25,047 nt of DNA from positions 1 to 25,047 of IMG/VR virus record IMGVR_UViG_3300023175_001936. One strand, written 5' to 3'. Positions 1 to 6,559 of the stretch are shown here, piece by piece. Position 1 is the first letter of the stretch. Every line of letters begins with the position of its first letter. The translations under genes and the position numbers were made by a program. This DNA comes from a virus. The notes below the pieces were generated by a model, which was not told where the DNA came from, searched no databases, and worked only from the letters and a program-made list of their open reading frames with translations.

Positions 1-990
1 CATATGTGAAATTTCTCTTTCATCTTTATCTCCATATGCATTGTAATCAAACTTGTTTTGTAATTGACGAAGTTCTTTTTGTCCGAAGTTTTCGTATCCA
101 CCTTTTTGTTTCCACTTTCTCATTAGTCCTTTTTTAACTTTTGAGATTGCTGAACGAACTTGTGATGGTTTGAATTTTCCTTCGTTTACTGATTCTTTAA
201 TACCTTTTGGAAATGGTTTAATTAATGATAATACATCTCCTAATGAAGTTTCTTTACCATTTTGGAATTTTACTTTCCAATCAGTTCCATTAGACTTTTT
301 ACCTTTTATTAAGGTAACAGGTCTACCTGCAACTTTATATGATTCTTCGTTTACTGATTCATCGAATCCATATTTGTACCCGCCTTTGTGTAATGTATTT
401 ACAAACTTTGCTAAATCTTTTTTGTTTCTGAAAATTTGGATATCAAAGAAATCACTACCATCTTTATGTTTCTTTTTACCATCGTGGTAAGAAATTACAT
501 ATTTTGATTTACCAACACCATCTTTTTGATTGTATCTTTTTTGTCCTTCGTTTACTGATTCACCGATTAAAGAATCTACATCATTGTGTACATCTTTCCA
601 CTTAGTAAATTTTTTATTACGAAGTGCACTATAAAGAGCGATTGTATATTTCTGTGATGAATTATGGATTCTTGATTTTACTAAATCAACTGCACCATAT
701 TGAGGTTTTCCTTTTTGGATTGAATCAACTGCTACTTTGAATGCTTTATAATCGTTAAATGCTTGTTCTTTTCTTCTATCTGTGATAACTTGAGTAATAT
801 AATCTTTTGCCTTACCCATATCACCTTTGAATTTATCTAAGATTTGTTGAGCACCTTTATCATTTCTTTGTAATGCTCTTTCAAAGTTTCCAATTTGAGT
901 TTTTGCTAAACCTTGAGCGTTGAAGTAATCTCTTTTATCAAAGATACCATATACTTTTTCGAATGTTCTATCGTTTGATTTAAATGCCAT
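1..990 (-). CDS. Modular head-associated protein with ESVNE linkers (3' end outside window)
   Basis: The start is ATG at 990 with AGGAG five bases upstream, and 330 codons stay open to the window edge, so the C-terminus is missing. The N-terminal part (about residues 1-140) is charged and probably mostly helical, with no family I recognise. The pentapeptide ESVNE occurs at residues 144-148, 211-215 and 266-270. Between copies lie compact modules of about 60 residues: one starting near GQKRYNQKDG, one containing YKVAGRPVTLIKGKK, then a basic stretch starting GKFKPSQVR. The first and third copies are followed by Gly, matching the T4 prohead protease pattern. It follows the 237-residue gene by nine bases in the prohead block. 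I infer an internal head or cargo protein cut during maturation; enzymatic function is unknown. Confidence 0.8.
   Translation of the reverse strand, partial: MAFKSNDRTFEKVYGIFDKRDYFNAQGLAKTQIGNFERALQRNDKGAQQILDKFKGDMGKAKDYITQVITDRRKEQAFNDYKAFKVAVDSIQKGKPQYGAVDLVKSRIHNSSQKYTIALYSALRNKKFTKWKDVHNDVDSLIGESVNEGQKRYNQKDGVGKSKYVISYHDGKKKHKDGSDFFDIQIFRNKKDLAKFVNTLHKGGYKYGFDESVNEESYKVAGRPVTLIKGKKSNGTDWKVKFQNGKETSLGDVLSLIKPFPKGIKESVNEGKFKPSQVRSAISKVKKGLMRKWKQKGGYENFGQKELRQLQNKFDYNAYGDKDEREISHM
181..195 (-). repeat. ESVNE linker repeat, copy 1
   Basis: Exact 15-base copy encoding ESVNE (codons GAA TCA GTA AAC GAA), followed by Gly. It separates the VAGRP module from the basic module of the partial gene. 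Confidence 0.85.
346..360 (-). repeat. ESVNE linker repeat, copy 2
   Basis: Exact 15-base copy, same frame and same codons as copy 1. It is followed by Glu-Ser rather than Gly or Ala, so it would be a weaker protease site than its neighbours. Confidence 0.85.
547..561 (-). repeat. ESVNE linker repeat, copy 3
   Basis: Exact 15-base copy followed by Gly. It marks the end of the roughly 148-residue N-terminal region of the partial gene. Confidence 0.85.
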
Positions 991-999
991 ATCTACTCC

Positions 1000-1713
1000 T
1001 TAACAGTCTCTCCAACCACCACCTTTTGATTTGTAATTTTTTGCTGCCCAACCATTTGCGTATGCAGATGGATAAACATCAAATTTAGATTTAGCTGCTG
1101 CTTTGGATGCTGCCCATTTACCTTTATCAGTAGGACAACTTTTTTCCATTAATTTTTCTACTTTCTGACCAAACTCATAGAGTTTCATTTCTTCTTCGTT
1201 TAAATCAGTTACTTCTTTAAGAGTAGTAGTAATAGTTCCATTAGAATTTCTTTTGGAAACCATTACTGGTGTTTCATTAATTGAATCACATCCACAATCT
1301 TCAGTAGATTCTTTGATACCCAATCTTTGTTTCATTTGGTCCTCTGTAATCTCTCCGAACTTATAGTATCTTGAAAGGATGTGTCCCATATCTTCGTATA
1401 ATCCTGCCATTCTTTGGTCAAGTGCACGAGCTTCAAGAGCAACTTTATCGAATTGTTTACCCAACTTATCCAATTCACTCATGTTTCTCTTAACAGTATG
1501 TTTATCGAACCAATCTCCTGCTTCTCTAATAGCAAGTGTTCTAGCAGCCTCAGTAATTCCACCAAGTGTTTCTGCTACTTGAGTAATATCTGATTTCCTA
1601 TCCATTGATTCTTGATACTTGTTGTAAGTAGAAACAATTTCAAGAAAATGTTTTTTAACCTCTGTTGATAGAGGTCTTTCTTCATTTTCTTTCATTAGTT
1701 GGGTTAGTTTCAT
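1000..1713 (-). CDS. Conserved-type phage head-region protein, 237 aa
   Basis: ATG at 1713 is preceded by AAGGAGA at good spacing. The protein opens with MKLTQLMKENEE, a short charged helix like the capsid-targeting leader of T4 internal proteins. Residues 15-135 are strongly helical and include GGITEAARTL, where ITE-A fits a prohead protease site. A CGC pair (ESTEDCGCD) is followed by SINE-T. The last 40 residues are Lys/Ala-rich and end in a segment with KFDVYPSAYANGWA and GGGW, which I recall from other phage proteins without known function. By position it could belong to the scaffold or core set, as T4 gp22 does, but I cannot identify it. It starts 10 bases after the 475-residue gene. Confidence 0.82.
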   Translation of the reverse strand: MKLTQLMKENEERPLSTEVKKHFLEIVSTYNKYQESMDRKSDITQVAETLGGITEAARTLAIREAGDWFDKHTVKRNMSELDKLGKQFDKVALEARALDQRMAGLYEDMGHILSRYYKFGEITEDQMKQRLGIKESTEDCGCDSINETPVMVSKRNSNGTITTTLKEVTDLNEEEMKLYEFGQKVEKLMEKSCPTDKGKWAASKAAAKSKFDVYPSAYANGWAAKNYKSKGGGWRDC

Positions 1714-1723
1714 TGTTCTCTCC

Positions 1724-3151
1724 TTAAAATAATTTTTTTAATTTTTTATCACCATAAACATCAGCGAAGTACCACTTCTTATCTTTCATATTGTATAAAT
1801 ATACATATTCTGCCATACCGTTTCTATCAGCAGCATCTACATATTTACCAAAATCTTTTAGATTACCTTTAGTTGGTTTTCCACTTTTGTAATATTCAAT
1901 ATCTTTATCATTATAGATTCCTCTTGCACCACCACTCTTAATTAACTTAAGAACATCTTTTTCATTCTTCATGTGTTTTTTAAGGCCTGGTTTCATATTT
2001 GATGGATAACCATCGTAGTGAACATATGCTGATGCAATCTTACCACTTCTATCAATGATACCAACTTGTGAACGAGTTCCTTCGTTGATTATATTTTCTT
2101 TAACAAGATTTGAAATACTAATTCTACCTTCTTTCTTCATATATTCTTTCTTATCAAAGATAGATTCGATTTTATCAGCAAAATCACTCATACCATTATC
2201 TCGTAGTTGTTTAGTTAGAGTTCCTACTGATTTAACTCCATCCCATTCAGCTGCATCTGAAGTTTCTCTACCCAATGCCGATGAATAATCATCTCTTTCA
2301 CTATATGTAGAAGCATATTTTTTTCTAATATCACCCATTTTCTTGTCGAAATCTGGGTCTGATATTGAAGGATACTCTGGTCTTTTTGCAAGTTCTGGTT
2401 TATCTTCTAAAACTGCAATTAACTCTCTTGCTTCAGTATGGAAGTTAGAATTAGTTAATGCCGAATAAACAGCTCTACCCATTGCAACCTTATAATCTTC
2501 TTCACCCATTTTTTGAGGAGTGATGCCATATTTTTTGGAAATCTTATCAGCAACTTTTTCAGCTTGAGGGTCTGATTCTAATTTTGGTTGAGATGGTTCT
2601 GATTTTGGTTCATCTTGTTTTGGTTCTGGCCAAGTATCATACGGACCAAGTACTACTTCCATAGCTTTAGCTGTAATTTCTGATGTTGCTTCTTCATATT
2701 CATCATCATCTCCACCCATCATCATTTCACCTTCTGCATCTTCCCAATCTGCGGCTAAATCTTTTAATTTTTTTCTTTGTTCATCCGATAAACCTTCTTT
2801 TGATTCTGCATAATCTAATAGTGCATCAGCTGAACTTATTTCTTCTATCTCATTGTATGCATCATCAGAGTATGGTAGATATGATTTAGAAGGTTCTGAA
2901 TTTGGTTCAGATTTAGGTTCTTCTTTATCTTTGTTGAAGATGTTTACTTTAGGTGTATCTTTTTTAGATGGGTCTTTGACTCCACCATCTTTATCATCTT
3001 TTCTTTTTTCATGAGTTCCTGCTTTTATTGCAGCATCTCTCGCAGCTTTAGATTTGAATACAGAAGTTGTACCAGTTTCTTTACTTGTAGCAGTGAATAC
3101 ATCTGCTTCAGTAATCGGTTTTAAATCAACAAGACCACCTAATTTAATCAT
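1724..3151 (-). CDS. Acidic modular prohead protein, candidate core/scaffold, 475 aa
   Basis: I chose ATG at 3151, with GGAGA about ten bases upstream and one base after the preceding stop; a longer frame from 3196 lies inside the upstream gene. The leader MIKLGGLVDLKPITE is followed by Ala, a possible gp21-type cleavage that would remove 15 residues. A long acidic, Pro/Ser/Glu-rich low-complexity stretch follows (about residues 45-195, with MMMGGDDDEYEE), then a helical region. At residues 355-357 INE-G precedes a different C-terminal module beginning GTRSQVGIIDRSG and containing YVHYDGYPSN. That recalls a domain of unknown function seen in other phages (often written CHWDGYP). The acidic centre suits a scaffold or core role; the C-terminal module may be released cargo. 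Both are inferences. Confidence 0.8.
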   Translation of the reverse strand: MIKLGGLVDLKPITEADVFTATSKETGTTSVFKSKAARDAAIKAGTHEKRKDDKDGGVKDPSKKDTPKVNIFNKDKEEPKSEPNSEPSKSYLPYSDDAYNEIEEISSADALLDYAESKEGLSDEQRKKLKDLAADWEDAEGEMMMGGDDDEYEEATSEITAKAMEVVLGPYDTWPEPKQDEPKSEPSQPKLESDPQAEKVADKISKKYGITPQKMGEEDYKVAMGRAVYSALTNSNFHTEARELIAVLEDKPELAKRPEYPSISDPDFDKKMGDIRKKYASTYSERDDYSSALGRETSDAAEWDGVKSVGTLTKQLRDNGMSDFADKIESIFDKKEYMKKEGRISISNLVKENIINEGTRSQVGIIDRSGKIASAYVHYDGYPSNMKPGLKKHMKNEKDVLKLIKSGGARGIYNDKDIEYYKSGKPTKGNLKDFGKYVDAADRNGMAEYVYLYNMKDKKWYFADVYGDKKLKKLF

Positions 3152-3152
3152 C

Positions 3153-3335
3153 TTACTTTGTCTCCGTTTTATGTGTATATAAATCAAGTTTACCATCTTC
3201 GGTTAACTTAACTTCATAATTAGTTTTTCTTATATCGTTGTGTCCACCTTTGAATGGAGTTTCTCCTACTTCTCTGGTAACTTTACCCAACTTAAATTTA
3301 TTTTTGGACATAAAGTCCTGTACATTAAATGCCAT
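3153..3335 (-). CDS. Small head-region protein, 60 aa
   Basis: This short frame starts with ATG at 3335, four bases after the protease stop, and ends one base before the 475-residue start. That tight fit between two real genes is the main evidence that it is coding. The protein is basic and soluble, with FKLGKVTREVGETPFKGGH near its centre. There is no leader of the capsid-targeting type and no protease-like site. I do not recognise a family; a minor prohead or capsid component is the likely inference from place alone. Confidence 0.7.
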   Translation of the reverse strand: MAFNVQDFMSKNKFKLGKVTREVGETPFKGGHNDIRKTNYEVKLTEDGKLDLYTHKTETK

Positions 3336-3339
3336 AATT

Positions 3340-3933
3340 TTAACTTAATTCTGTTATAATTTCTCTCATCATATCTTGTGCCTTACACCATTCGTTACAA
3401 ACTACTGTTTGTTTTTGAAGTTGTTTATTCACAGATTCATTCATTGGCACCATAAATGCACCATGTGTAGATGGATTGGATACAAAATCCCAACCAATCA
3501 ATTCAAAATCTTCTCCTACTTGTACTTTACCACCCGATAAAGGTTCTACCGAACCCATACCACGAGATGATATACCAAGAAGGATTCCTGCTTTTAATAA
3601 TTCTTTTAAGATGTTTCCACTTGGTGTAGGTAATATCTCTACTGTACCAACTAAATCTTCACCATCCCAATGAATCTCTCTTACATTGTGAGATACATTC
3701 TTTAGGTTGATTACAGAAGAATCAGGATGGTCTAATTCACCCAATGCTCTTCTTTCTTTAATAAGTGTTTCGTATTTTTTTGCTTCTCTCATCAGAATCT
3801 CTTTTGGGTAGATTCTTCCGTTTTGATTTTCCGCACCAGCTCTTTGTAAAATACCCTTAACGATAGTTCTTCCACTATCATCTTCGTTTACTCTACCTTC
3901 GAATAATCTGGTTTCTATTAATAGTTTACTCAT
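3340..3933 (-). CDS. 21: Prohead core protease (T4 gp21-like), 197 aa
   Basis: This is the maturation protease that acts inside the assembled prohead and cuts scaffold, internal and capsid proteins after a hydrophobic-x-Glu motif. Seen here are NQNGRIYPKEIL (residues 36-47), ELDHPD with candidate catalytic His69, LPTPSGNILKELL (101-113), GISSRGMG with candidate Ser122/123, and GWDFVSNPS (148-155). Length is close to T4 gp21 (about 212). ATG at 3933 overlaps the preceding TAA and has GGGGAG just upstream; a TTG four codons earlier is less likely. The C-terminal tail carries MNESVNKQ, nearly the ESVNE linker but with Lys in place of the final Glu. It sits amid the genes it probably processes. 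Confidence 0.92.
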   Translation of the reverse strand: MSKLLIETRLFEGRVNEDDSGRTIVKGILQRAGAENQNGRIYPKEILMREAKKYETLIKERRALGELDHPDSSVINLKNVSHNVREIHWDGEDLVGTVEILPTPSGNILKELLKAGILLGISSRGMGSVEPLSGGKVQVGEDFELIGWDFVSNPSTHGAFMVPMNESVNKQLQKQTVVCNEWCKAQDMMREIITELS

Positions 3934-4109
3934 TACGCTCCCCAAGTTTTTCTTTTCTTAAACAAATCAAAAAAGATTGCTGATACCTCTTGTCTGATAA
4001 TTTTTCGGATTAAATCCTTATCAGATTCATTGAGTTCTTCGTTGATTGTTCCTTTTTTAAAATTAACGATTTCCTCATTGATAATATCATACAACTCTTT
4101 CTTAGTCAT
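3933..4109 (-). CDS. Small core-like protein, 58 aa, coupled to the protease
   Basis: An ATG at 4109 opens 58 codons, ending in TAA that shares bases with the protease start (TAATG). It begins one base after the upstream gene's stop. The protein starts MTKKELYDIINEEIV and continues with TINEELNESDKD: charged, almost all helix, with repeated INE/LNE motifs. Size, leader and location just before gene 21 resemble small prohead core proteins such as T4 gp67 and gp68, though I see no direct homology. One-base coupling suggests it is made together with the protease. Confidence in coding is good; function is inferred from position. Confidence 0.72.
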   Translation of the reverse strand: MTKKELYDIINEEIVNFKKGTINEELNESDKDLIRKIIRQEVSAIFFDLFKKRKTWGA

Positions 4110-4110
4110 T

Positions 4111-4845
4111 TTATTTTAATTTACCTTTTTTTGCATCTCTCATTAAATCTTCGAGTGCTCTAATTTGGTCTTGTATTGCTGTTGCTAAATCTACATTTCT
4201 GTATTTAGCTTGTTTTCTTACAGCCAACAATGCTATTCTTTTTTCTTCAGTAGAAGGCCCTTCGTTTATTGATTCTTCGTTTACTGATTCAAACTTGATT
4301 GATTTACCGTATTTTTTTTGTAATTTTTTAATAAGTTCTTCTTTACTTTTAGCAGTTTCATTACCTCTATCAAAACCAAACTTTTGGATTGGTTTACCTG
4401 TTTTAGGATTTAAGGCTGCAGTTAGTTCTCTGAATCCCTTATTATCTCCAACAATTTGAACCATAGTATCATTATCTACTTTGATTGGTTTAGATACAGT
4501 TCTTGCTTCGTTTACTGATTCTTCTTCAGAACCAAATGTTGGTCCTTCATGTCCTCTACCAAATCTTTCTGTTTTATATTCTTTACCATCTACTTCAAAA
4601 GAATCATCACCATCTTTTTTCGCTTTTGCTACAGCAGCTCCAAATGCATTACCTTCAGATTTCTGTCCTCTACCTTGCCAAGTTTTTTCAATCTTGTTAA
4701 AGAATGCCTTCTTTTCTTCATCAGACATAGAAGGAATAGATTTTCCAGCCTTTTCTAATGCCTTTTTAAAGAAAGTTTGATACTCTGATTCTTCTTGTAA
4801 AGTTTCTCTTACAATATTTTTAAGTTGTTCTTTAGTAATTTTCAT
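4111..4845 (-). CDS. Modular head-associated protein with three ESVNE/ESINE linkers, 244 aa
   Basis: ATG at 4845 overlaps the upstream stop as ATGA. The leader MKITKEQLKNIVRETLQEE is an amphipathic helix of the kind common at the N-termini of T4-like internal head proteins. Residues 20-60 contain KAGKSIPSMSDEEKKAFF, then GNAFGAAVAKAKKDG and EVDGKEYKTE, motifs I recall from other phage head-region proteins. ESVNE at 109-113 (then Ala) starts a second module, ARTVSKPIKVDND, about 70 residues. A tandem ESVNE-ESINE at 186-195 (then Gly) starts a helical, basic C-terminal module. The layout suggests three separable modules. No catalytic motif is visible. Confidence 0.82.
   Translation of the reverse strand: MKITKEQLKNIVRETLQEESEYQTFFKKALEKAGKSIPSMSDEEKKAFFNKIEKTWQGRGQKSEGNAFGAAVAKAKKDGDDSFEVDGKEYKTERFGRGHEGPTFGSEEESVNEARTVSKPIKVDNDTMVQIVGDNKGFRELTAALNPKTGKPIQKFGFDRGNETAKSKEELIKKLQKKYGKSIKFESVNEESINEGPSTEEKRIALLAVRKQAKYRNVDLATAIQDQIRALEDLMRDAKKGKLK
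4261..4290 (-). repeat. Tandem ESVNE-ESINE linker
   Basis: An exact 15-base copy (4276-4290) is followed directly by a copy with one base changed (4261-4275), giving Ile for Val. Gly follows the second. This is the only back-to-back pair, and suggests duplication of the linker itself. Confidence 0.85.
4507..4521 (-). repeat. ESVNE linker repeat in the 244-aa gene
   Basis: Exact 15-base copy followed by Ala, at residues 109-113, between the GNAFGAA/VDGKEY module and the PIKVDND module. Confidence 0.85.
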
Positions 4846-5630
4846 TTCTCAATCTCCTGTATCGTTTTAGCGATTTTGATTAGTTTCTCTTTTATAGTAT
4901 AAATATGATTATTTGTTCTTTTCCAATAGTTCTGAGAATCTAACTCGTTCATCGTTTTAATTTTATTATACCAATTGAAAAACTTTTCTACTTCTTTTAA
5001 TTGATACTTTAATTCTTTTAAACCCATTGCCATCTTCTTATGAGGATGCATGGTTTCATCGTTTTTTAATTCTAACCAACGATTTACTGGTCTTTTTATT
5101 TTAGCTTCGTTTACTGATTCTTTTAAATATTTTTTCCAATCTGAAAATTCTGGTGCCTGAGGAACTTCTATAAAATTAGTTTTATACCTTAACTTAGGTT
5201 GTTTACTTAAATCATATCCTAATCGAACAGCAACTTTCTTTTTTAAATCTACATAAAAAAGTGCTCCATGATAATCAATTAAATACGCACCCTTTTTACC
5301 ATCAATAAATCCAGGTATGTTTTTCAATAAAACTCCAGGAGTTGTAAGTCCTAAACCAGAATGTCCTGCAATATATTGTACAGGTGCATCTTTAGTAAGT
5401 TGAAAGTATTTATGTCCTGATTTTGGAGATATCAATCCTTCTGCAAGAGTATATCCTGCTTGAGTAGCAGTTTCTTTTTCTTTCTTCTTATCTTTTTTAC
5501 GATTATTACCAAAAGCAAAAGGAGTATTATACCCAGCAACATTACCTGTTGTGGTAGCCTCTTCTAATTCTTGTTCTACTTCATCAAGAATTTCATCTAA
5601 GATTTCTTTAAGAGTTTTTTCCATTGACAT
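4842..5630 (-). CDS. Modular head-associated protein with one ESVNE linker, 262 aa
   Basis: The first of two nearby ATGs (5630) has AAGGAG eight bases upstream and is preferred. The leader MSMEKTLKEILDEILDEVEQ is an acidic amphipathic helix. After a Lys-rich linker (KKDKKKEKE) comes a probable beta-rich module, about residues 64-150, with GHKYFQLTKDAPVQYIAGHSG and DYHGALFYVDL. ESVNE at 171-175, followed by Ala, separates it from a helical C-terminal module. It overlaps the upstream gene by 23 bases and the downstream one by four. I recognise no enzyme family; internal head protein or cargo is inferred from leader, linker and neighbours. Confidence 0.8.
   Translation of the reverse strand: MSMEKTLKEILDEILDEVEQELEEATTTGNVAGYNTPFAFGNNRKKDKKKEKETATQAGYTLAEGLISPKSGHKYFQLTKDAPVQYIAGHSGLGLTTPGVLLKNIPGFIDGKKGAYLIDYHGALFYVDLKKKVAVRLGYDLSKQPKLRYKTNFIEVPQAPEFSDWKKYLKESVNEAKIKRPVNRWLELKNDETMHPHKKMAMGLKELKYQLKEVEKFFNWYNKIKTMNELDSQNYWKRTNNHIYTIKEKLIKIAKTIQEIEK
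5106..5120 (-). repeat. ESVNE linker repeat in the 262-aa gene
   Basis: Exact 15-base copy followed by Ala. It is the most upstream exact copy; no copy occurs in the portal, terminase or sugar genes. Confidence 0.85.
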
Positions 5631-6480
5631 TTTTTATCTCCTTAATCAATTCATAAGACATCATCAAAGCTGAAACTTGCTCATCGGTAATCTTTTTACC
5701 AATTTTTTGTTTTTTCAAAACATTAATTGTTTCTCTCAACTTGATTTTTGTAATCTTATCTTTCATTCCTTTATACATTTCGTGTAAAGAAGTGATAGTT
5801 TTGATTAATTCTTTTTCAAAATACTCGTTGAACTTTGAAGTGTTATTAACATTATTAATATACTCTCTCAATAAACCTTTTTGAGATTCATTTAAGTTTG
5901 TATATTTTTTGTTAAATGTTTCAACAAGAATCTTGTACGTCAATAATCTTAAATCTTTTTCTTGTTTTCTGTATTCTTCTACTAACTTATCTTCTTTTTC
6001 TTTTAATGTAGCTGGGGAATTAGATGAGATATGTTCTACAAGAGTAAGTTTTGAATCGAATACATCTTTAATATCAAGGATATCATTCTTTTTACCTTCA
6101 AATAGTTTGTGAATTGAAGCTAAAATTTTATAGTTTGTTACCGGGGAAGATAAGAAATTATTAATTTCAAAGTTTTCCTTGATAGCTTTTACAAGATTAT
6201 ACTTTTCTCGTTGAAGTTTTTTATAATCTAATTTAGTATGTGCCTCCAATACAACATCAATAAACTTTTCAGCCTTTGAATCTGTATTATATTTTTCGTT
6301 TATTAAAAGGTTAAATAATCTAAGTTCTTTAGATAATTCAGTACCTTTACCATAGAATTCTCTGATAATTCCTTTGGCCCTTTCCTCATTACCATTGATA
6401 ATTTCAAGGGTAACTTGTCGAGTTAATAGCTCGAAAAGAAATCCTGTGTTTTTAAATTTTGAATGCTTTATTTTTCTCAT
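5608..6480 (-). CDS. Conserved phage protein beside portal, 290 aa
   Basis: ATG at 6480. The protein begins MRKIKHSKFKNTGFLFELL and is helical throughout, rich in Lys, Glu, Leu and Ile. The opening KFKNTGFLFELLTRQVT recalls a family I have seen in T4-like marine phages close to the head genes, without an assigned function. There are no membrane segments or obvious catalytic motifs, and no ESVNE linker. It lies between portal and the modular proteins, where T4 has its small core genes 67 and 68, but it is far larger. A possible role is in the prohead core or portal vertex; this is position-based inference. Confidence 0.82.
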   Translation of the reverse strand: MRKIKHSKFKNTGFLFELLTRQVTLEIINGNEERAKGIIREFYGKGTELSKELRLFNLLINEKYNTDSKAEKFIDVVLEAHTKLDYKKLQREKYNLVKAIKENFEINNFLSSPVTNYKILASIHKLFEGKKNDILDIKDVFDSKLTLVEHISSNSPATLKEKEDKLVEEYRKQEKDLRLLTYKILVETFNKKYTNLNESQKGLLREYINNVNNTSKFNEYFEKELIKTITSLHEMYKGMKDKITKIKLRETINVLKKQKIGKKITDEQVSALMMSYELIKEIKNVNGKNS

Positions 6481-6504
6481 CTTTATAATTTCCTATTATG
6501 ATAT

Positions 6505-6559
6505 AGTAAAAATTCCCATATATAAATATAAATTTATTAAGTTAAAGGAAATTTTTACT
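6505..6559 (-). repeat. Imperfect inverted repeat around the portal/290-aa gap
   Basis: Arms 6505-6516 (AGTAAAAATTCC) and 6547-6559 (GGAAATTTTTACT) pair over about 12 bases with one bulge. The loop of some 30 bases contains the A/T promoter-like box. The portal stop codon lies in one arm. It may form a transcript hairpin after portal, or simply reflect the A/T-rich gap. Confidence 0.45.
6519..6530 (-). promoter_or_regulatory. Promoter-like A/T box before the 290-aa gene
   Basis: On the coding strand the box reads TATATTTATATA and lies about 38 bases upstream of ATG 6480, within one of the few true gaps in the window. The same core precedes three other gap-separated genes. Confidence 0.4.

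Noticed and set aside
170-490. Plus-strand open frame of 106 codons
   Set aside because: It is the antisense of the modular head gene; its Phe/Ser/Leu-rich product is a composition artefact, as are the other plus-strand frames in the window.
3152-3196. Longer start for the acidic 475-aa protein (ATG at 3196)
   Set aside because: The extra 15 residues lie inside the 60-aa gene, and the ATG at 3151 has its own ribosome site and a leader resembling other head proteins.
3934-3945. TTG start four codons before the protease ATG
   Set aside because: ATG at 3933 has GGGGAG at the proper distance and shares bases with the upstream stop; the extra MGSV is not needed.
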